Positions 22,125-34,696 are shown, numbered from the stretch's first letter. The stretch: DNA of 64,000 nt from Malus domestica (GCF_042453785.1 NC_091668.1:30381501-30445500); one strand, 5' to 3'. Made by a program: numbers and translations. Notes: generated from the letters alone by a model not told the origin.

Positions 22125-22682
22125 ATGGGTGGATATTCCAAGATCAAAACCATGGGTACTAGTAGTAGTCGTCGCTCCCAAAACTCAAGATCCATAGACT
22201 TTTCAGATCTCCAATCATTTGCCGAAACGCAGATATCTACCCCAGAAAACCCCACCTCCTCAAAAGTTCAAGAAAAAACCAATCTCGATCTGCAGCAGGA
22301 GAAGAAAAACAACACAACCCATGATTCTTCTGAGGAAGATGGTCAGATCAAAGGCAATGGTGGAGAGAGGTTTGGCACTCACGTGGTGCTGAAGAGGAAT
22401 AGCTCAGTCTCTTCTTCTTCTGCTGCTGCTTCATCTGGTGGTTTAGGGTTAGGGTTTCAATCAGCAGTGAAAGGAGCATTCTCATCCATGAAAAGATCTT
22501 CTTCTGTGTCAGAGAGGTATTGCAGGATCCATGACCAGTCTGCAACTACAACTTTCATGACATCTTCCATTGATGGTGATGAGGAAGATGAAGATGAAGA
22601 TCATCAAGCAACAAGATCTATCAAGAAAAAGCACAAGGGAGGCAAGATCCTTAAAGTATGTAAGCGCTTTTTTGGAATGTAG
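22125..22682 (+). CDS. Ser-rich protein with basic C-terminus, unknown function
   Basis: An intronless frame of 185 residues from ATG at 22125, preceded by a TATA box and an A-rich leader. The same frame is open 25 codons further upstream, but those codons lie across the TATA region, so the later ATG is preferred. The protein is mostly polar: an N-terminal RRSQNSRSIDFSDLQSFAET, a Lys/Glu-rich middle, a Ser/Ala/Gly-rich stretch, a likely functional block KGAFSSMKRSSSVSERYCR, an acidic run (DGDEEDEDEDH), and a Lys-rich tail ending KVCKRFFGM. Ser residues in RSSSVS contexts suggest phosphorylation, as an inference. No membrane segment or signal peptide. I believe similar proteins exist in other eudicots as uncharacterised sequences, but I cannot name the family. 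Confidence 0.75.
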   Translation: MGGYSKIKTMGTSSSRRSQNSRSIDFSDLQSFAETQISTPENPTSSKVQEKTNLDLQQEKKNNTTHDSSEEDGQIKGNGGERFGTHVVLKRNSSVSSSSAAASSGGLGLGFQSAVKGAFSSMKRSSSVSERYCRIHDQSATTTFMTSSIDGDEEDEDEDHQATRSIKKKHKGGKILKVCKRFFGM

Positions 22683-22882
22683 CTAGCTAGCTCGGAGATT
22701 TTATTGTTCCATGTGTAAAATTTATTTGTTTTTTGGTCAAAGAGTGAAATTTCATATAATATGCAGTTTTTTACTACCTGTAGTAGCAGACAGATACACT
22801 CCCACTTATGCACTGAATTCTGTATCTTAATTTTGGTTGACCAATGAGAATTGAGATATATTCACAAATTATCATCTATGTT

Positions 22883-23103
22883 ATGGTTTATTTGGAAGTT
22901 CTTTTATAACGATTGAACACGATTTTTTGTGAAAATATTTGAAATTAATTTTTAGAAAAAAACGTGAATTATGAAATAAAAAACAATTGCTTCATAGAAG
23001 AAGTATATAACTAGTGCTTATTCCAGGAAGCACTTTGAAATCCAAAAATATTTTTTCTAAAAGCACTTTCAATAATTTTAAAAGTACTTTCAAACAAACC
23101 TTG
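22883..23103. mobile_element. MITE with GGTTTRTTTGGAAGT-type ends
   Basis: The left end TGGTTTATTTGGAAGTTCTTTTA and the inverted right end (AAGGTTTGTTTGAAAGTACTTTTA on the minus strand) match closely. The interior holds repeated AAGTGCTT or AAGCACTT blocks. The exact target duplication is not resolved. Confidence 0.55.
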
Positions 23104-23544
23104 TTATCTTAACTCTCATGAACTTCATCCATTTACTTTCATTGTACCATATATAAGAAGATCCAATGTACAAAATGTTTCCATCGAAAAAGAACTACAC
23201 AATGTTGTTTCGAGCAACATCTGAGATGATGCTTCCAATTATTTACAATCTCATATTTGAAAGTCATTTTCACTTATCTTTTTTATTTCCTGCACATCTC
23301 CGTTTAATTTTTATTTTTTATTGAATTGAAGAATCAAAAGAGACTAAGCGATTAAAAATGAGTAGAGGTGTGCAATAGAAGAAGTGACAAAATAGATATG
23401 TGAAAATCATTGCCCTCCCTTATTACATAACGAGTGAGGTGGCCTTTGAGGCTTTTGACTCAAACCCAAAATAATGAGAGATGTATAGCGAGGACAGAGA
23501 AAGCAAACGACCACTCAAAAGATTTACAACTTAAGATTTACAAC

Positions 23545-23680
23545 GAGGGTTAGTTGAGTTGGTAAGAATTGTCATCTTTACTAGACTAAGATTTAAGTTT
23601 GAGTCTTGCTGACAAATCTCTCATAGTGAGCAATTTGTAAAAACCAAAGAAAGAGCTAAGACCCTCTTTATAAGTTTTCA
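23545..23680 (+). mobile_element. Possible tRNA-derived SINE
   Basis: An A-box-like GGTTAGTTGAGTTGGTAAG near 23549 and a B-box-like AAGTTTGAGTCTTGC near 23596 have SINE spacing. The tail (AAACCAAAGAAAGAGCTAAG) is not tRNA-like. There is no clear target duplication. Confidence 0.35.
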
Positions 23681-24365
23681 AAAAGACTTTGCGGTATATA
23701 CCCTGATCTTGAAATGGTGTAGCATATCCTCCCTTAAACTTCTTCACTACAAGAGATACGAAGATAATAATCATGTCATTAAATTGAATGTTTTCTTCGA
23801 TAGAATGAAAACATGCAAACAAAAAGTAAAAGACATAAAAACATGAATAATATCTTGTTGTATTGACGTTTATGAGATTCTAAAACTCTCACATTCACAT
23901 TAAATAAAATAATACCGATAGTCTGATGCATTCATTGCATGAGCATGAGGTAGGGATCACATTACTCAACAGCCTTTTCACCTTTATGTGTTTGGAAAAC
24001 ATTAGATCAATGTCAACTTTAAGTGATGTTGCAATTTGCCAGCTTAAAAATAAATTGTGTCAATTTGTGAATTCATATAATATTTTGTTGCAACTGTGCA
24101 ATTAACAACTTGACTTTGTCTATTTCCTCGTTTAAAAATTTGTTCATAAAGTTGTACGTGATTATTTAAACAAAAATGATACTTTTATCATATTTTTTAT
24201 ATCATATTTGTACCGTATTTTTAATAGAGATGATACTCATATGTATTGATAGCTCTTACCTCTATTTGAGAGATGATACAAATGTAATATGAAAAATGTG
24301 GCAAGTGTAGCATTACTTTTCCTTAAACAAAAAGAGTATTTTAAAGTCGGAGACACAAGAGATAG

Positions 24366-24672
24366 CTGGAGCAATGGTCCTTGAATTTTTGCTCAATTAG
24401 AGGTTTAGTCACTGAATTAAAAATTTGTGATTGTTGATTTTTTAACTTGTAATCGTATGGAGCAACAATTATTTTGGCTAACTCTGTTTAAACTTCGATC
24501 CATTTTTGTCCCATTTGAACCCTTTATGTTGGATGTAAGTTCAAACGTAGTTAGCGAAAATGATCATTGCTCCACACTATAACAAGTTTAAGGACATGTA
24601 CTCACGAATTCTTAATTCAGAGACCAAAACTTCAATTGTCTTAAAATTCAAGAACCATTGCTCTAATTTCTT
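24366..24672. mobile_element. MITE related to the 9115–9546 element
   Basis: Ends read GGAGCAATGGTCCTTGAATT on the left and, inverted, AGAGCAATGGTTCTTGAATT on the right. The interior repeats TTAATTCAG and GAGCAA blocks in opposite orientations. The GCAATGGTCC motif is shared with the element at 9115. Bounds are approximate and no duplication was found. Confidence 0.6.
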
Positions 24673-24679
24673 CTGATAT

Positions 24680-25532
24680 AAATATTCATTTCAAAGAATG
24701 ACGTATTAAGCACATACAATTCTTTGATGAAAAAGAAAAGGATGAAGCTGGCACATTATAATTTTTTATATTTTTTGGTCAAGGTGAAAAGGTGATTCAA
24801 AATTTTGTTAGGTGGCAAATTGCAGTAGAGCACTCTACCTTGAGTTAAAGTGACATTCATGTATTTCCAACGTGGAAATTGGAAATAATAATATTTGCAT
24901 CTTGCCTTGTTTGGACCTTCTCATCCTTTCAATCATTGATGTTATTACGTGTCTAATTTTTTTTAATATTTTAATGAAGGTTTAATTGTTGGGTTAATGA
25001 ATGCAAAAGAAAAAATCGATGATTGAATACCTTCGGTCAAAATATATTAGGAATGTGTAATGATGTTATTGGACCAGGTGGGGTACTTGAATCGCGCCAT
25101 CCACGATATTCTCACAACGATTGAGACTCAGGTACGTTGGTCACGTCCGACCCCACACTAGTCCCGTTAGCTAAACGATAGCATCGCAGATCAAGAGAAT
25201 ATGAAGGAAAAAACACGAGCTAAAATCTAAATAAAATAAATAACCAGATGCAAAATCCATCCATCGTAAAAATTCATTAGATCCTTATATGCAAGATCTA
25301 GCTATTAATTTTCCAAACCACTCAATGGTACGCGCCATCGATCAAAAAACCCCTAGCTTTTTAATTTCTTCTATTATGGAAAATAAAATCGTAGAAAAAT
25401 CAAGTGGATGATGAAGATATATTGACAATTAATCTTCTGTACACTTCTATACAGTTAAATGCCTTTCAAAGTCGCCAATGGAAGATCCCTCCCTTCCCCT
25501 TGTGTTTTATGATTCCAAACGCAACCTGCCTA
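24680..25532. other. Intergenic DNA downstream of ATG5
   Basis: AT-rich sequence with no recognisable gene on either strand. Its 3' part will include the ATG5 3' UTR, since ATG5 is transcribed from right to left and stops at 25533. Confidence 0.5.
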
Positions 25533-28500
25533 TCACATGGTACTAACTTGTGGTACTTTCAAATACACACAGATATGAAGAAAGTGCTCGGGGTTCAGCA
25601 GGTTGTTTGCGACCCAAGAGAACGGTATCTCCAATTTCGGCTCAATACCTTGGATACGGACTAGCTTGATTTCGGCATCAACAAACTGGTTGCAAGACTC
25701 TGTTTGTTCACCTGACTTTTCTACTTCCTCTTCGGCCCTCGCATCTTCAGCGGAAACCTTTTGTTCATCCTCTTCAGCTACCGTCGGTGATTCTTCATTG
25801 ATCAAGGATTTGTCAGGAAAATACTCTGGCAAAAGGCTCTTGATTGCATCATTTAGAGTGAAGCATCTACCTGTAGTGCAAGATCGATGAACTCAGTCAA
25901 AACTTAAGAGATTATAAACCCTAACATGATCTATCCGACATGCTCAGCGGTGCTAATTTAATCGATAACTTGACAAGGCCGCCAATACATTTACACCTTG
26001 AACTGATATAATAATGCATTCACTTATGTGAGACACGACAACGGTTCCTGTTCGGACATCCTGGTCATTAAGTCTGCCGACTTCCAGAGGCCTGGTTGGG
26101 ATTCAAGAACCAGCTTTGGGTCAAGCATAAAACAAAAATAGAAAACGAGATCTGATGTTTGTCTGTCTGTTTAACATGCGCACATGCATTTCACTGTCCT
26201 CAGATCTCATACTCCTAAATCTAACAGACAACATCAATTTCACCAAAATAATAAGCCACATGACCGACATTCACTCGTTCGAATAAACAACTAATTCAAT
26301 TGAAGAACTAAGCAAGCAACCAAAAATAAATAACTAATTCAATTGAAGAACTAAGCAAGCAACCGAAAATAGGAACTATGCAGCTGCAGTAGCCAGGAAG
26401 ATTGTGCCAGAAAAAAAATATATATATTTCCTCCCTGGAGTTTCTTAACTAGAAAATATAATCTTATACCAAAAAAAAAAAAAAAGCATAAAACACATAT
26501 AAAGTCCTTCAAATAAAAAAAAGCAGTATTACAAAACCGCCGAGAAATCCTTTCTTTATCAGTTATTCCGATATTATTTTTAAATACAATTATGAGACAG
26601 AGGCTTAGGGCTGAATGGGTAGACGAAGACCTAGGAAGACTTGGAAAGAGACTTTAAGAAAAGACATGGAGTACTTGGAGCTAATGGAAGACTTGGCGCA
26701 AAACCGAAAGCAATGGCGTCCTAAGATTCGTACAATCGGCCCCCACTTAGGGCTGGTTTGGTATTGCTGTGCTTTGAAAAAAAGCTGCTGTGAGAATAAG
26801 CGACTGTGCTGTGAGAATAAGCGGCTGTGAAATAAAGCCAGTAGAGTGTTTGGTAAACTTTTTTGTGAAAGTGCTTTTGGAAAAAAAAGCAGGATGATAG
26901 TGTGTCTTTTCATTAAAGGAGCACTGTAGCTCCGTGTGCTTTGAAAAAACTGGCTTTTTTTCAAAGCAGCAAATAGCAGCTTCAGCTTTTCCTTTGATTT
27001 TCAGCTTATTCTCACAGCAGCTTCCAAAATAAGCCTTTTTTTTCAGTTTACCAAACACAAAAATGACCTTCAGCTTTTTTTCACAGTGGCTTTTTTTAAA
27101 ATCACCTCAATCCCAAACGGGGCCTTAGTGGGGTAAGGCTTTCTTTTTGTTTTAATAATGGTGGAGGTAAAAGGCTTAAATGACAGATCATGACAGGTAT
27201 AGCAATCAAACGTCGGATAAACCCTACCAGCTTACCCAAAAGTACAGACAGGAAAACTAAGAATATAAGATGTGGAAAGCAATTCCAAACCAGAAACAGT
27301 CATGGTGTATGGTGGAAGGAACTACGGTCCATGTAACTTCAGTACAAATTTTAATGCATTCGACAAGAAAGTAAATGAAAGACGTTCTTTGTATCTACAC
27401 TGACCATATTAACAGGCAGCCAAGTCTACTTTGTCTTGATTCTAAAAATACTTTCCATAAATTTACTGTAAAATGAAAAGGGAAATAAAGAAACTTGAAT
27501 TTACTACATGCACATATTCCTGAGGAAGGTTTATGAGAAATAAGAGCCGCCTCACCTCCTTCTCCTCCTGGTATTTCAACAGGCCGGTTAATGTAAGAGA
27601 CTTTGTCCCAGCTATCAATCTGAGGTGCATCTTCTAAATCATCAAAATCCTCACTGACACTCCAAACATGTAAGCGAACTGGAACTCGACCTAAGAATTC
27701 AATCATTTGAAAATTAATTACAACAATAAATGTGTACCTATATAATTTCAATTCAATTTCAAATGTAGGAAGCTCTTTCAAGGATTTTTCTTTCAATTTT
27801 AACAAGGACTGTCAGATAAATTCAGGGTAAAGGGTTACAACCTCTATATCTACTTTAGGTCTATACTTGAATAACACTAAGACGTACACCCTTTTCGCAG
27901 TTCTTAATATGTACTGCAAATTTGCAACCCCTTCTAGGCAACAACTAGGAGCCAGAATTGCTCCAAAACCCAGAACAATGTTTCAGTACTGCTCTCAGTC
28001 CCAGATAATCTACTAAACTTGGTCAGTGATGCAGAAGCAACTAGGAGGCCTTCAGGGCCAAGTGGGCCTGCAAGCCAACATGGCTTTGGTTCTTGTTACT
28101 TTTTTGTCATGGTTATTTCCTTGTATTTATCTATCTAGTTTGAAATTTATATTTTATTCAGTTTAGTAGATGATAGTTATGCTCTTAGTCTTTTTAAACA
28201 GTCCAGGTGGCAGTTATGTGAGTTTTTTAGTATCTTGGAGAGCTAAGATTAAATAGTAATTTAATTAATTAAGGGCTAGCATGCTAGGTTGTAGTATAGT
28301 ACAAATACTCTCTTAACAGGCTCTGTATGCAGTTTGTTTAGAAATTCCAGATTATAGAGTTTCCCCTGGGTCTCATTGCCCTGGAAAATGTGAGCACACT
28401 AATCATGAAGACAAGCTAGAACATTAAATCTTCGCTAACCTGCCTTCACTTGTCCAGAAACATCAGTTTCACCCATATTTGGTCTGGATTTTGGAGTGCA

Positions 28501-31500
28501 TAAATTCTTTGCTGCCCATTCTTCCCCAACTGTTCCAAGCTTAAGTTTAGAAGATACCCGGAAGTAGGCTTCCAAATTACCTACAAAAAATGTTTGGAGG
28601 AAGTCATTAAGCTAAGAAGGCTCATTCATAAAAGGCACAGCCACAGCAAAAAATTAGAAATCAGACAATTAAGACCCAAATCAGTTGAAGAAAAGGGAGA
28701 GAAGACGTATTAGCAGAATATGACCTTAAGAACTATGTGCATATATAAAAGTCTGAATGCAAGCATCGATCCCAAAACCAATGGGTGGAGAGGTGGCAGA
28801 TCTATTAGGCACTTACTGCAAAACTTCCATCTCCAATGTGGGATATTCTCAACAAAATGATAGTGATAAAGAGTATCCCTATATAAAGTGTTTGATTATA
28901 GATAACATTTTTTACAAAATTTTATAGAAATTTTCTTATACTATCACAAGTATATGTAGATCTTATAAGATTTTAATAGATGGGTAATCACCTATACTTG
29001 TTCAACTTAACTAAAATATGGGTAAATTTGACACTGGCTATGGAGTACTTTTTAGGAGAAGGAACCCAAAAAAATGTCGCAGATAACTCCTAAATCCTAA
29101 TCATCAGCAATTAGCAGGTATACCATTTAAGACTGAACGCCAGAGCTCCACCTGATCTGGTTGAGACATGTTCATCACATTCTTACAGTTTCCATTGATT
29201 ATATATGCAGCCTGCAGATGTAACAAATATCATTAGAAATGTTTTAAGGACATCTACATTGTCATACAAGACTTTCCAATGAAAAATTGTCACTTTGTCA
29301 CTAGATCCCAAACTAAACAGTAAAAACAAATTGAGTCAAATATAATAATATGGCAGGGAAATAAACAGTTTTATAAAAAGACAATATGAAACTAACAAAA
29401 CAGTCCCTGACCTCTTTCAAAGAATTAATAAAGCTCCACTTTACAGTATCGTCATCATCACAAGGAATCAATATGTTCCCCGGATATCCTCTAAAATGCA
29501 CCTGCACAAATATCCAGAATTCACTTCTAATCTGCAAATGTGAAACATAATATGAAAAGGAGATGGAGCAAGACACTAATAAAAAGATCATCAGAAAATA
29601 TTGTTTGTCGATACCCAGAAATTCACTACAGCCACTGTACAGACTTGGATGCAAATGGCTAGAGAAATCAATGTAGACCCACATGGGAGCAAACCACAGG
29701 AATGACCACTCGACTAAACCCTTATTGGTAGATCATCCAAAAATATTCGTAACATTATTCAAGTTGTTGTGTACTTAGACGTCAAAAAATGAATGCTAAA
29801 AATACGTGTTCCATTGACACCCACCATTATATTGTCGTAAAAGTAAAACATTTTACATGGTCCAACCAAACTTATCCTTAACAAATAAATAATAGTTGGA
29901 AAGTATGTGAATCCTATAATCTAGTTTAGACCATTTAACCTGATAGGCTGTTTGCTATACTAGTTTTTTTAAGCTAAGTTATAACCCTTAGAACAATACT
30001 GAGACAAAAAAGTCAGAGGATTACATATCACATAAATAACATCTTGTGAGTCTAGTTTAATTAATTTTGAGAACATGGTGGATAAGTGTTGTGTCATGGT
30101 CGTAGTCTTGCTGATTTCAGCAACAACAAGGTGTTGCATGACAGTAATAGTGCCAGTGCTTAGTGGTGGTGACGATAAATACCAGTGGCAGAAACAGTGT
30201 AGCAATGGAGATGGCGGCAATGGGAAAATTAAAGTGGTACAGTCGCAATGATGGTGGCAACATGTAGCAGTGTAGCACCATTGATGGTGTTGATGTTGGC
30301 AGAAGAAGGTGATGGAAACGAAAATTTTCCAGGTTTGCTTTACAATTGGTTTGGTCCCAAATTCGTTCAAACACATTCCCACTACATTATGAAATTTTAA
30401 AACTGGTCCCGCAAAACACATCTAGCCAATTTTTTAGATTTCCCAACAGCCACCAAAACAAGAGAATAATTGATAATTCTTATCTATCGATTTTGAATTG
30501 AGTTAAAAAAAATACATAAATGACTCCAAAATGTTCAGCCTTAATATATTCTATTTCGGTACCAATGGCTCCATCATGTCCAAAATCATTTACCAAGAAT
30601 AATTTCTAAAATAAACTTGGTGCACAAATGTGATTTCTGATAGCCAGCCATCTCCTTTTTACATATATGAGAACCAAGCATGGGTAGGATTTTTGTTCAT
30701 AATTCTCCATTTTTGTTTTGTGACTAGTTGCCTCCTAAGTTTCTATCTACATTTCCCCAGAAACTAATGACATGCTCATCAATTTTAAACATAGCGATGA
30801 AAAAAGATAAATCAATAAGAAAAAATATTTACCGTGAGATTCCAAGGTCTTTCTGGTTCCGCACATAGAAGATCAAACAGAACTCCTGTTGGTATATACC
30901 TGCAAGAAGCTCTTGCAACGTTACGAAAACAAATAAAACTAACACGAATCTAACAACTTATGAAAGCATCCAGCGCTATTAATTCACTCTTTCCTCCCTC
31001 AGTCACTTCAAAACACAAACTTCTTGCACGCTGCGAACATTAGACGGGCATGTGAGATCATATAAAGAACCAAAAGGGCATCAACAATTAGAGAAAAACC
31101 AAAAATTTAGTGCAAATTATACTGACAGTCACTAACATAAAAAATCAAATGGCATATCAAGATCATCACTTTATTCCATATACAAAAACCAGCAAATTAA
31201 GCATTGTAGCAAAACCGAATTTTCGGGTATAGAAAAAGAGGAAATCGGTGCATACCATTTCAAAGGCAAGCCTTTGTACTCGAACCAAATGGTGTCTAAG
31301 CGAGGAGGGAGTGCAGAGCTGAAGTAAGGTTTTAGAAGTGAGGCCAACAATGGCAGGTATCCAATCCGAGGAGCTAAGATCTGTTACAGAAAGAGCAACA
31401 ATCAGAGTAAAATAGGAGGGGAATCAGGGGCATAATCGGAAATTTGGAAGATTGGCGACGTGTGTGTACATAAAGGTTTAGTACCAGGGCAGGTGGGGGA

Positions 31501-31589
31501 GCAGGAAGAGTGGCGACGTCGGATTCATGGAGATGAATCTGCAGAGGAATTGCTCCGTCCCATACAAACCTCTGTGCTTCCATATCCAT
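25533..31589 (-). CDS. ATG5: Autophagy protein ATG5 (eight exons)
   Basis: ATG5 is conjugated to ATG12 and, with ATG16, forms the E3-like complex that lipidates ATG8 on growing autophagosomes. Exons in coding order are 31485–31589, 31256–31380, 30833–30899, 29412–29501, 29124–29211, 28440–28580, 27556–27690 and 25533–25870, all GT–AG, 1089 nt, 362 aa. Conserved marks are VWDGAIPLQIHLHESDVA at the N-terminus, the FRGYPGNILIPC block, and INSLKE, whose Lys is residue 128 (29415–29417) and aligns with the ATG12 acceptor lysine (K128 in Arabidopsis). The final ubiquitin-like fold contains EIKLVRIQGIEPKLEIPFSW. ATG is placed at 31589 because codons further upstream begin with GTG. An acidic stretch in exon 8 is more variable. 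Intron 7 (25871–27555) carries a LINE piece and a Tourist-like MITE. No defects are seen. Confidence 0.97.
26289..26372. repeat. Two-copy tandem repeat in ATG5 intron 7
   Basis: The unit AACTAATTCAATTGAAGAAC followed by TAAGCAAGCAACC occurs twice, about 43 bp apart, with a single base change near the end. No function is inferred. Confidence 0.8.
26612..26745 (+). mobile_element. 3' end fragment of a LINE
   Basis: In the plus frame from 26615 it encodes GRRRPRKTWKETLRKDME followed by a segment ending QWRPKI. This matches the usual extreme C-terminus of plant LINE reverse-transcriptase proteins (GRPRKTW … QWR). It lies inside ATG5 intron 7, opposite to the gene strand, and runs to within a few bases of the Tourist-like MITE. 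Confidence 0.65.
26750..27124. mobile_element. Tourist-like (PIF/Harbinger) MITE in ATG5 intron 7
   Basis: 375 bp with ends GGGCTGGTTTGG and CCAAACGGGGCC, flanked by the 3-bp duplication TTA at 26747–26749 and 27125–27127. TTA duplications and GGGCCTGTTTGG-like ends are typical of Tourist elements. The interior has many GCTTATTCTCACAGCAGC-type blocks in both orientations. Confidence 0.85.
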
Positions 31590-31989
31590 TCTTCTTTTCT
31601 TCCTTGGCACAATTCTCTCTCTCCCTCCAGCGGTGTCGTTTTGGTTCAGTGGAAACTGAGAGACTGAGTTCTGCTCCAGAGAGAATGAAAGAAGAAGAGG
31701 AGGAGGAAATAAATATAATCAAAACGGTGTAGTTTTGGTCGGATTATAGCCTCAATTGGCGCCGTGTGCAGTGCGCAATTGCAGAAGGCGGCAGCGCTTG
31801 GTTGAGGTGCAGAGGTCTTCGCGAGGAAGAAGACGATGTGAAACTATTTCTTTTCTTTGTACCAGAACGACGCCGTATGTTGACCAATAAAAAAAAATGG
31901 AACGATGCCGTATTGTTTCGTGGGTTTATGCCATTTAGTTGACACGCATACATCCCCTTGGTGATTTTTTTATTTTATTTTGGTTGGTT

Positions 31990-32110
31990 CTACGCTAAGC
32001 TTCAGCCGTATTGTTGGGACGGAGTTTCGAACTTAGGTGTAGAGAGATGAGCGCAATGCCCGAGTATATATTAGCCAACTTGATTAAGCTCAAGTCTATT
32101 GGCATAACCA
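31990..32110 (-). mobile_element. tRNA-derived SINE-like sequence
   Basis: On the minus strand an A-box-like AATCAAGTTGGCTAATATATA precedes a B-box-like AAGTTCGAAACTCCGTCC. It lies between ATG5 and the large Harbinger-like element. The lack of a full cloverleaf argues against a tRNA gene. Confidence 0.5.
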
Positions 32111-32235
32111 TTTAATATATATTTTATTTAATTTAATCAAAATATATCGTCATAAGAGTCCGACTAACTTTTTCTTCAAGTAGACGGTCCTTTGTTGGCC
32201 CCTAAACACAAAAAGTAACTAGCAATAAAATCTAA

Positions 32236-32872
32236 GAGCAATTCCATCCCTAAAAAATGAGCTGGTCCAAAGTCCATTTAAATAGTAATTGACTACAATG
32301 AATAGTAATTGGCCAAGTGCATCTCCACCCCTAAACCTAAATAACCTAGTCTATTTTATTAAAATATTATTATAAAATAATTAAAAAATAATAATTTTAT
32401 TTTTAATTTCTGACATTTTTATTTATAAAAAATATAATTAATTTCTGACATTTTATTTATTTATTTTTAGAAGTTTTTTGACCGAAAAATCTAGACCGTT
32501 GATTTGAAAATCGAACGGTCCAGATTGTGCCACGTCACTAACCGTTGGGTTTGACTTTCAAAATTTTTTTATTGTTGGAAATCCAACAACCGAGGCTTAA
32601 CCACATGGCCCATGTCCTGTGCCCCTTTAGTGCGCCTCGGGTGCATGTTTCCCACGCGCCTAACGCAAAAAAATTTGTGTTGTCCACTGACGTCATGCTG
32701 GCGTCAACATGACGCCAGATAGGCCGGTTCCTACCTCAGCTCATTTTGGACGGGCCTACAAAATGACTTGGACTTTGAGCTAACCTATTTTTAGGGGTGG
32801 AGGGGTTTTTTTGGGTGCCAGCCTATTTTTGTAGGCGTTGGGCCAACCTAAAAGAGAGGGCTGGACTTGCTC
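32236..32872. mobile_element. Non-autonomous element with TAA target duplication (Harbinger-like)
   Basis: 637 bp with ends GAGCAATTCCATCCC and, inverted, GAGCAAGTCCAGCCC. It is flanked by TAA at 32233–32235 and 32873–32875. Both sides carry GAGCTGG or GAGCTAA and CCACCCCTAAA blocks in opposite orientation. No transposase is encoded. It sits about 700 bp upstream of the PB1 gene. Confidence 0.75.
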
Positions 32873-33571
32873 TAATAGATAAACAAATAAGATAGATGAG
32901 TGAGAAAATAAGACGGATGGATGGCCTAGCATAGTAACATTCAAAAAGTCATAATTTTCGAGAAGAACAACCAATCCCTAATAAAACGGACCACATACAA
33001 AATGTTTGTGGGTCGGTGAGTGAAAACAAATGTGTGTATGAAACTAAAAGTATTAATGCTTTCGTTCTATGTAAGTCATTTTTATTCTCGTACAAAAGAG
33101 AGAAATTTAGGGAAATCCGTAGAAACTCTCATTCAAGAGAAACCCAACAACATGCTTCTCTCTCTCTCCCGCTATTTTTGGATTCTTCTTTTCATTGTTC
33201 AAAAAATATCACTCCCCAATTCAATCTTGTTCTTCCCTCTTTTGTCTTTCAACTGGGCCTCCCCTCTTCCGTACAGAGTAAGCTCCAATTAAGCATATAG
33301 AAACCTTTTTTTAAAATAAAAATGATATAAATTTCTAAATTAATAAAAAAAAACAAACAAACAAATATAATTGTATTTTTTTTCGAAATCGGATTTTGAT
33401 GTTTTGATTGATTGCCGTCGTTGCAGATTCCGGGGGCTTTTCGTGACGGCGATTCAAGGTCGAGGGGAGGGGGTTGCAGTTGCAGAAACGCTGAGTTGAT
33501 TATTACATTATAACTAATTTATATGATCAGTTAATACAACAATACGTACATGACATAATTTGACATGAAAA
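32873..33571 (+). promoter_or_regulatory. Upstream region and 5' leader of the PB1 gene
   Basis: No conserved protein is seen. A TCTCTCTCTCCCGC-rich leader-like stretch is present around 33154–33170. A candidate intron acceptor GTTGCAG at 33420–33426 may mean a spliced 5' UTR, but this is only a possibility from the sequence. Confidence 0.35.
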
Positions 33572-34696
33572 ATGGCGGGTGAAATTGGCGGTAATGGTGG
33601 CGGTAGTTGCGGTGGTGATAGTGACGCGCCGTCCTCCCCCAGAAACAGGGTCAAGTTCTTGTGCAGCCATGGTGGTAGAATCCTACCCAGGCCCGCCGAC
33701 AGCCACCTCAAGTACGTCGGAGGGGAGACTCGCGTCGTCGCATTGTCTCGCAGCATTACGTTCGCAGGTGCACATTTTGTTAGTCTATTCCTCTTGAATT
33801 TCAGGGTGTATCGAACTTTCATGAGATTTGAATTCGGAACCTCCTCTGCTTTAACAAATTTACGAATTTTTTAAGAACATTACATTATCTACGTGACAGA
33901 GTTGATGAAAAAGGTGAGTACATTGTCCGATGGGGAGATGGTGCTGAAATACCAGCTAGTCACGGAAGATCTCGACGCCTTGGTCTCCGTCAAAAGCGAC
34001 GAGGATCTAAAGCACATGCTCGACGAATATGATCGACAAGAGAGCGAAGGGAGCCCGAAGCTGCGAACATTCTTGTTCCCGTCCAAGCCAGTGGTGATCG
34101 AGAGTCCAACCCCGTCGTCGGAACACCAAATGCTGGAGCAGCGTTACATTGACGCCGTCAATGGAATCATTCGATCACCACCGAAAATGCAGCCCCAACA
34201 GCAGCAGAATGCTCCGACTGCCCCGATGATCATCGCAAGTAGCCCCATGGGCAGCCTCAGCATATCTTCGGCGTGTTCATCGCCCACATCAGTATCCCCA
34301 GAACAGCACGCGCTTGTGGGTGACATAACCATGGGAGGTCACCGGTTCTTGCTTACGCCTCCAATGCATAAAGTGCACAGCTCGCCGAGTATTTGCAGTG
34401 CATATCAAGGCCATGCTCAAGGGCGTCACCATCACCCTAATTACCACCAGAACCACCACCACCATGCGTACCAGTCTTCGCTTGGTGCAAGAACACACCA
34501 CCTAGGGATTAGGACACCACCTCCTTCGTCGCCAGTCAGGTCTGAGGCCGGGAGCGCACGGGGCTCGTTGATGGGCCCTACTGTTTCTACTGGGCATGCC
34601 CAAAATTCGATTCCTTACAACTACCCTACTGGCAGCAAAAACAATAGTCCTAGATCATCACTAAGACTAAGTGGTGGCGGCTGCGGAGGAGGATAA
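33572..34696 (+). CDS. PB1 (octicosapeptide/Phox/Bem1p) domain protein, two exons
   Basis: PB1 domains mediate head-to-tail protein pairing. Exons 33572–33767 and 33900–34696 join in frame (GAG codon split by the intron) to give 330 aa. The PB1 domain spans about residues 25–115: RVKFLCSHGGRILPRP carries the basic-face Lys, and YQLVTEDLDALVSVKSDEDL carries the acidic motif. Both faces are thus present. The remainder is low complexity: QPQQQQ, a His-rich run (GRHHHP … HHHH), and a Ser/Pro/Gly-rich tail ending GGGCGGG. No catalytic domain follows, unlike plant PB1 kinases, and no ZZ or AUX/ARF domain is seen. This architecture matches the small Arabidopsis PB1-only proteins. Exact role unknown. 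Confidence 0.93.

Noticed and set aside
30117-30421. His/Cys-rich open frames on the minus strand
   Set aside because: They lie in intron 3 of ATG5, consist of degenerate CAC/CAT triplets and are not bounded by splice sites.
33016-33300. Protein-coding exon upstream of the PB1 gene
   Set aside because: Two overlapping frames of about 90 codons are open but unconserved and Ser/Leu-rich; this looks like leader or spacer DNA.
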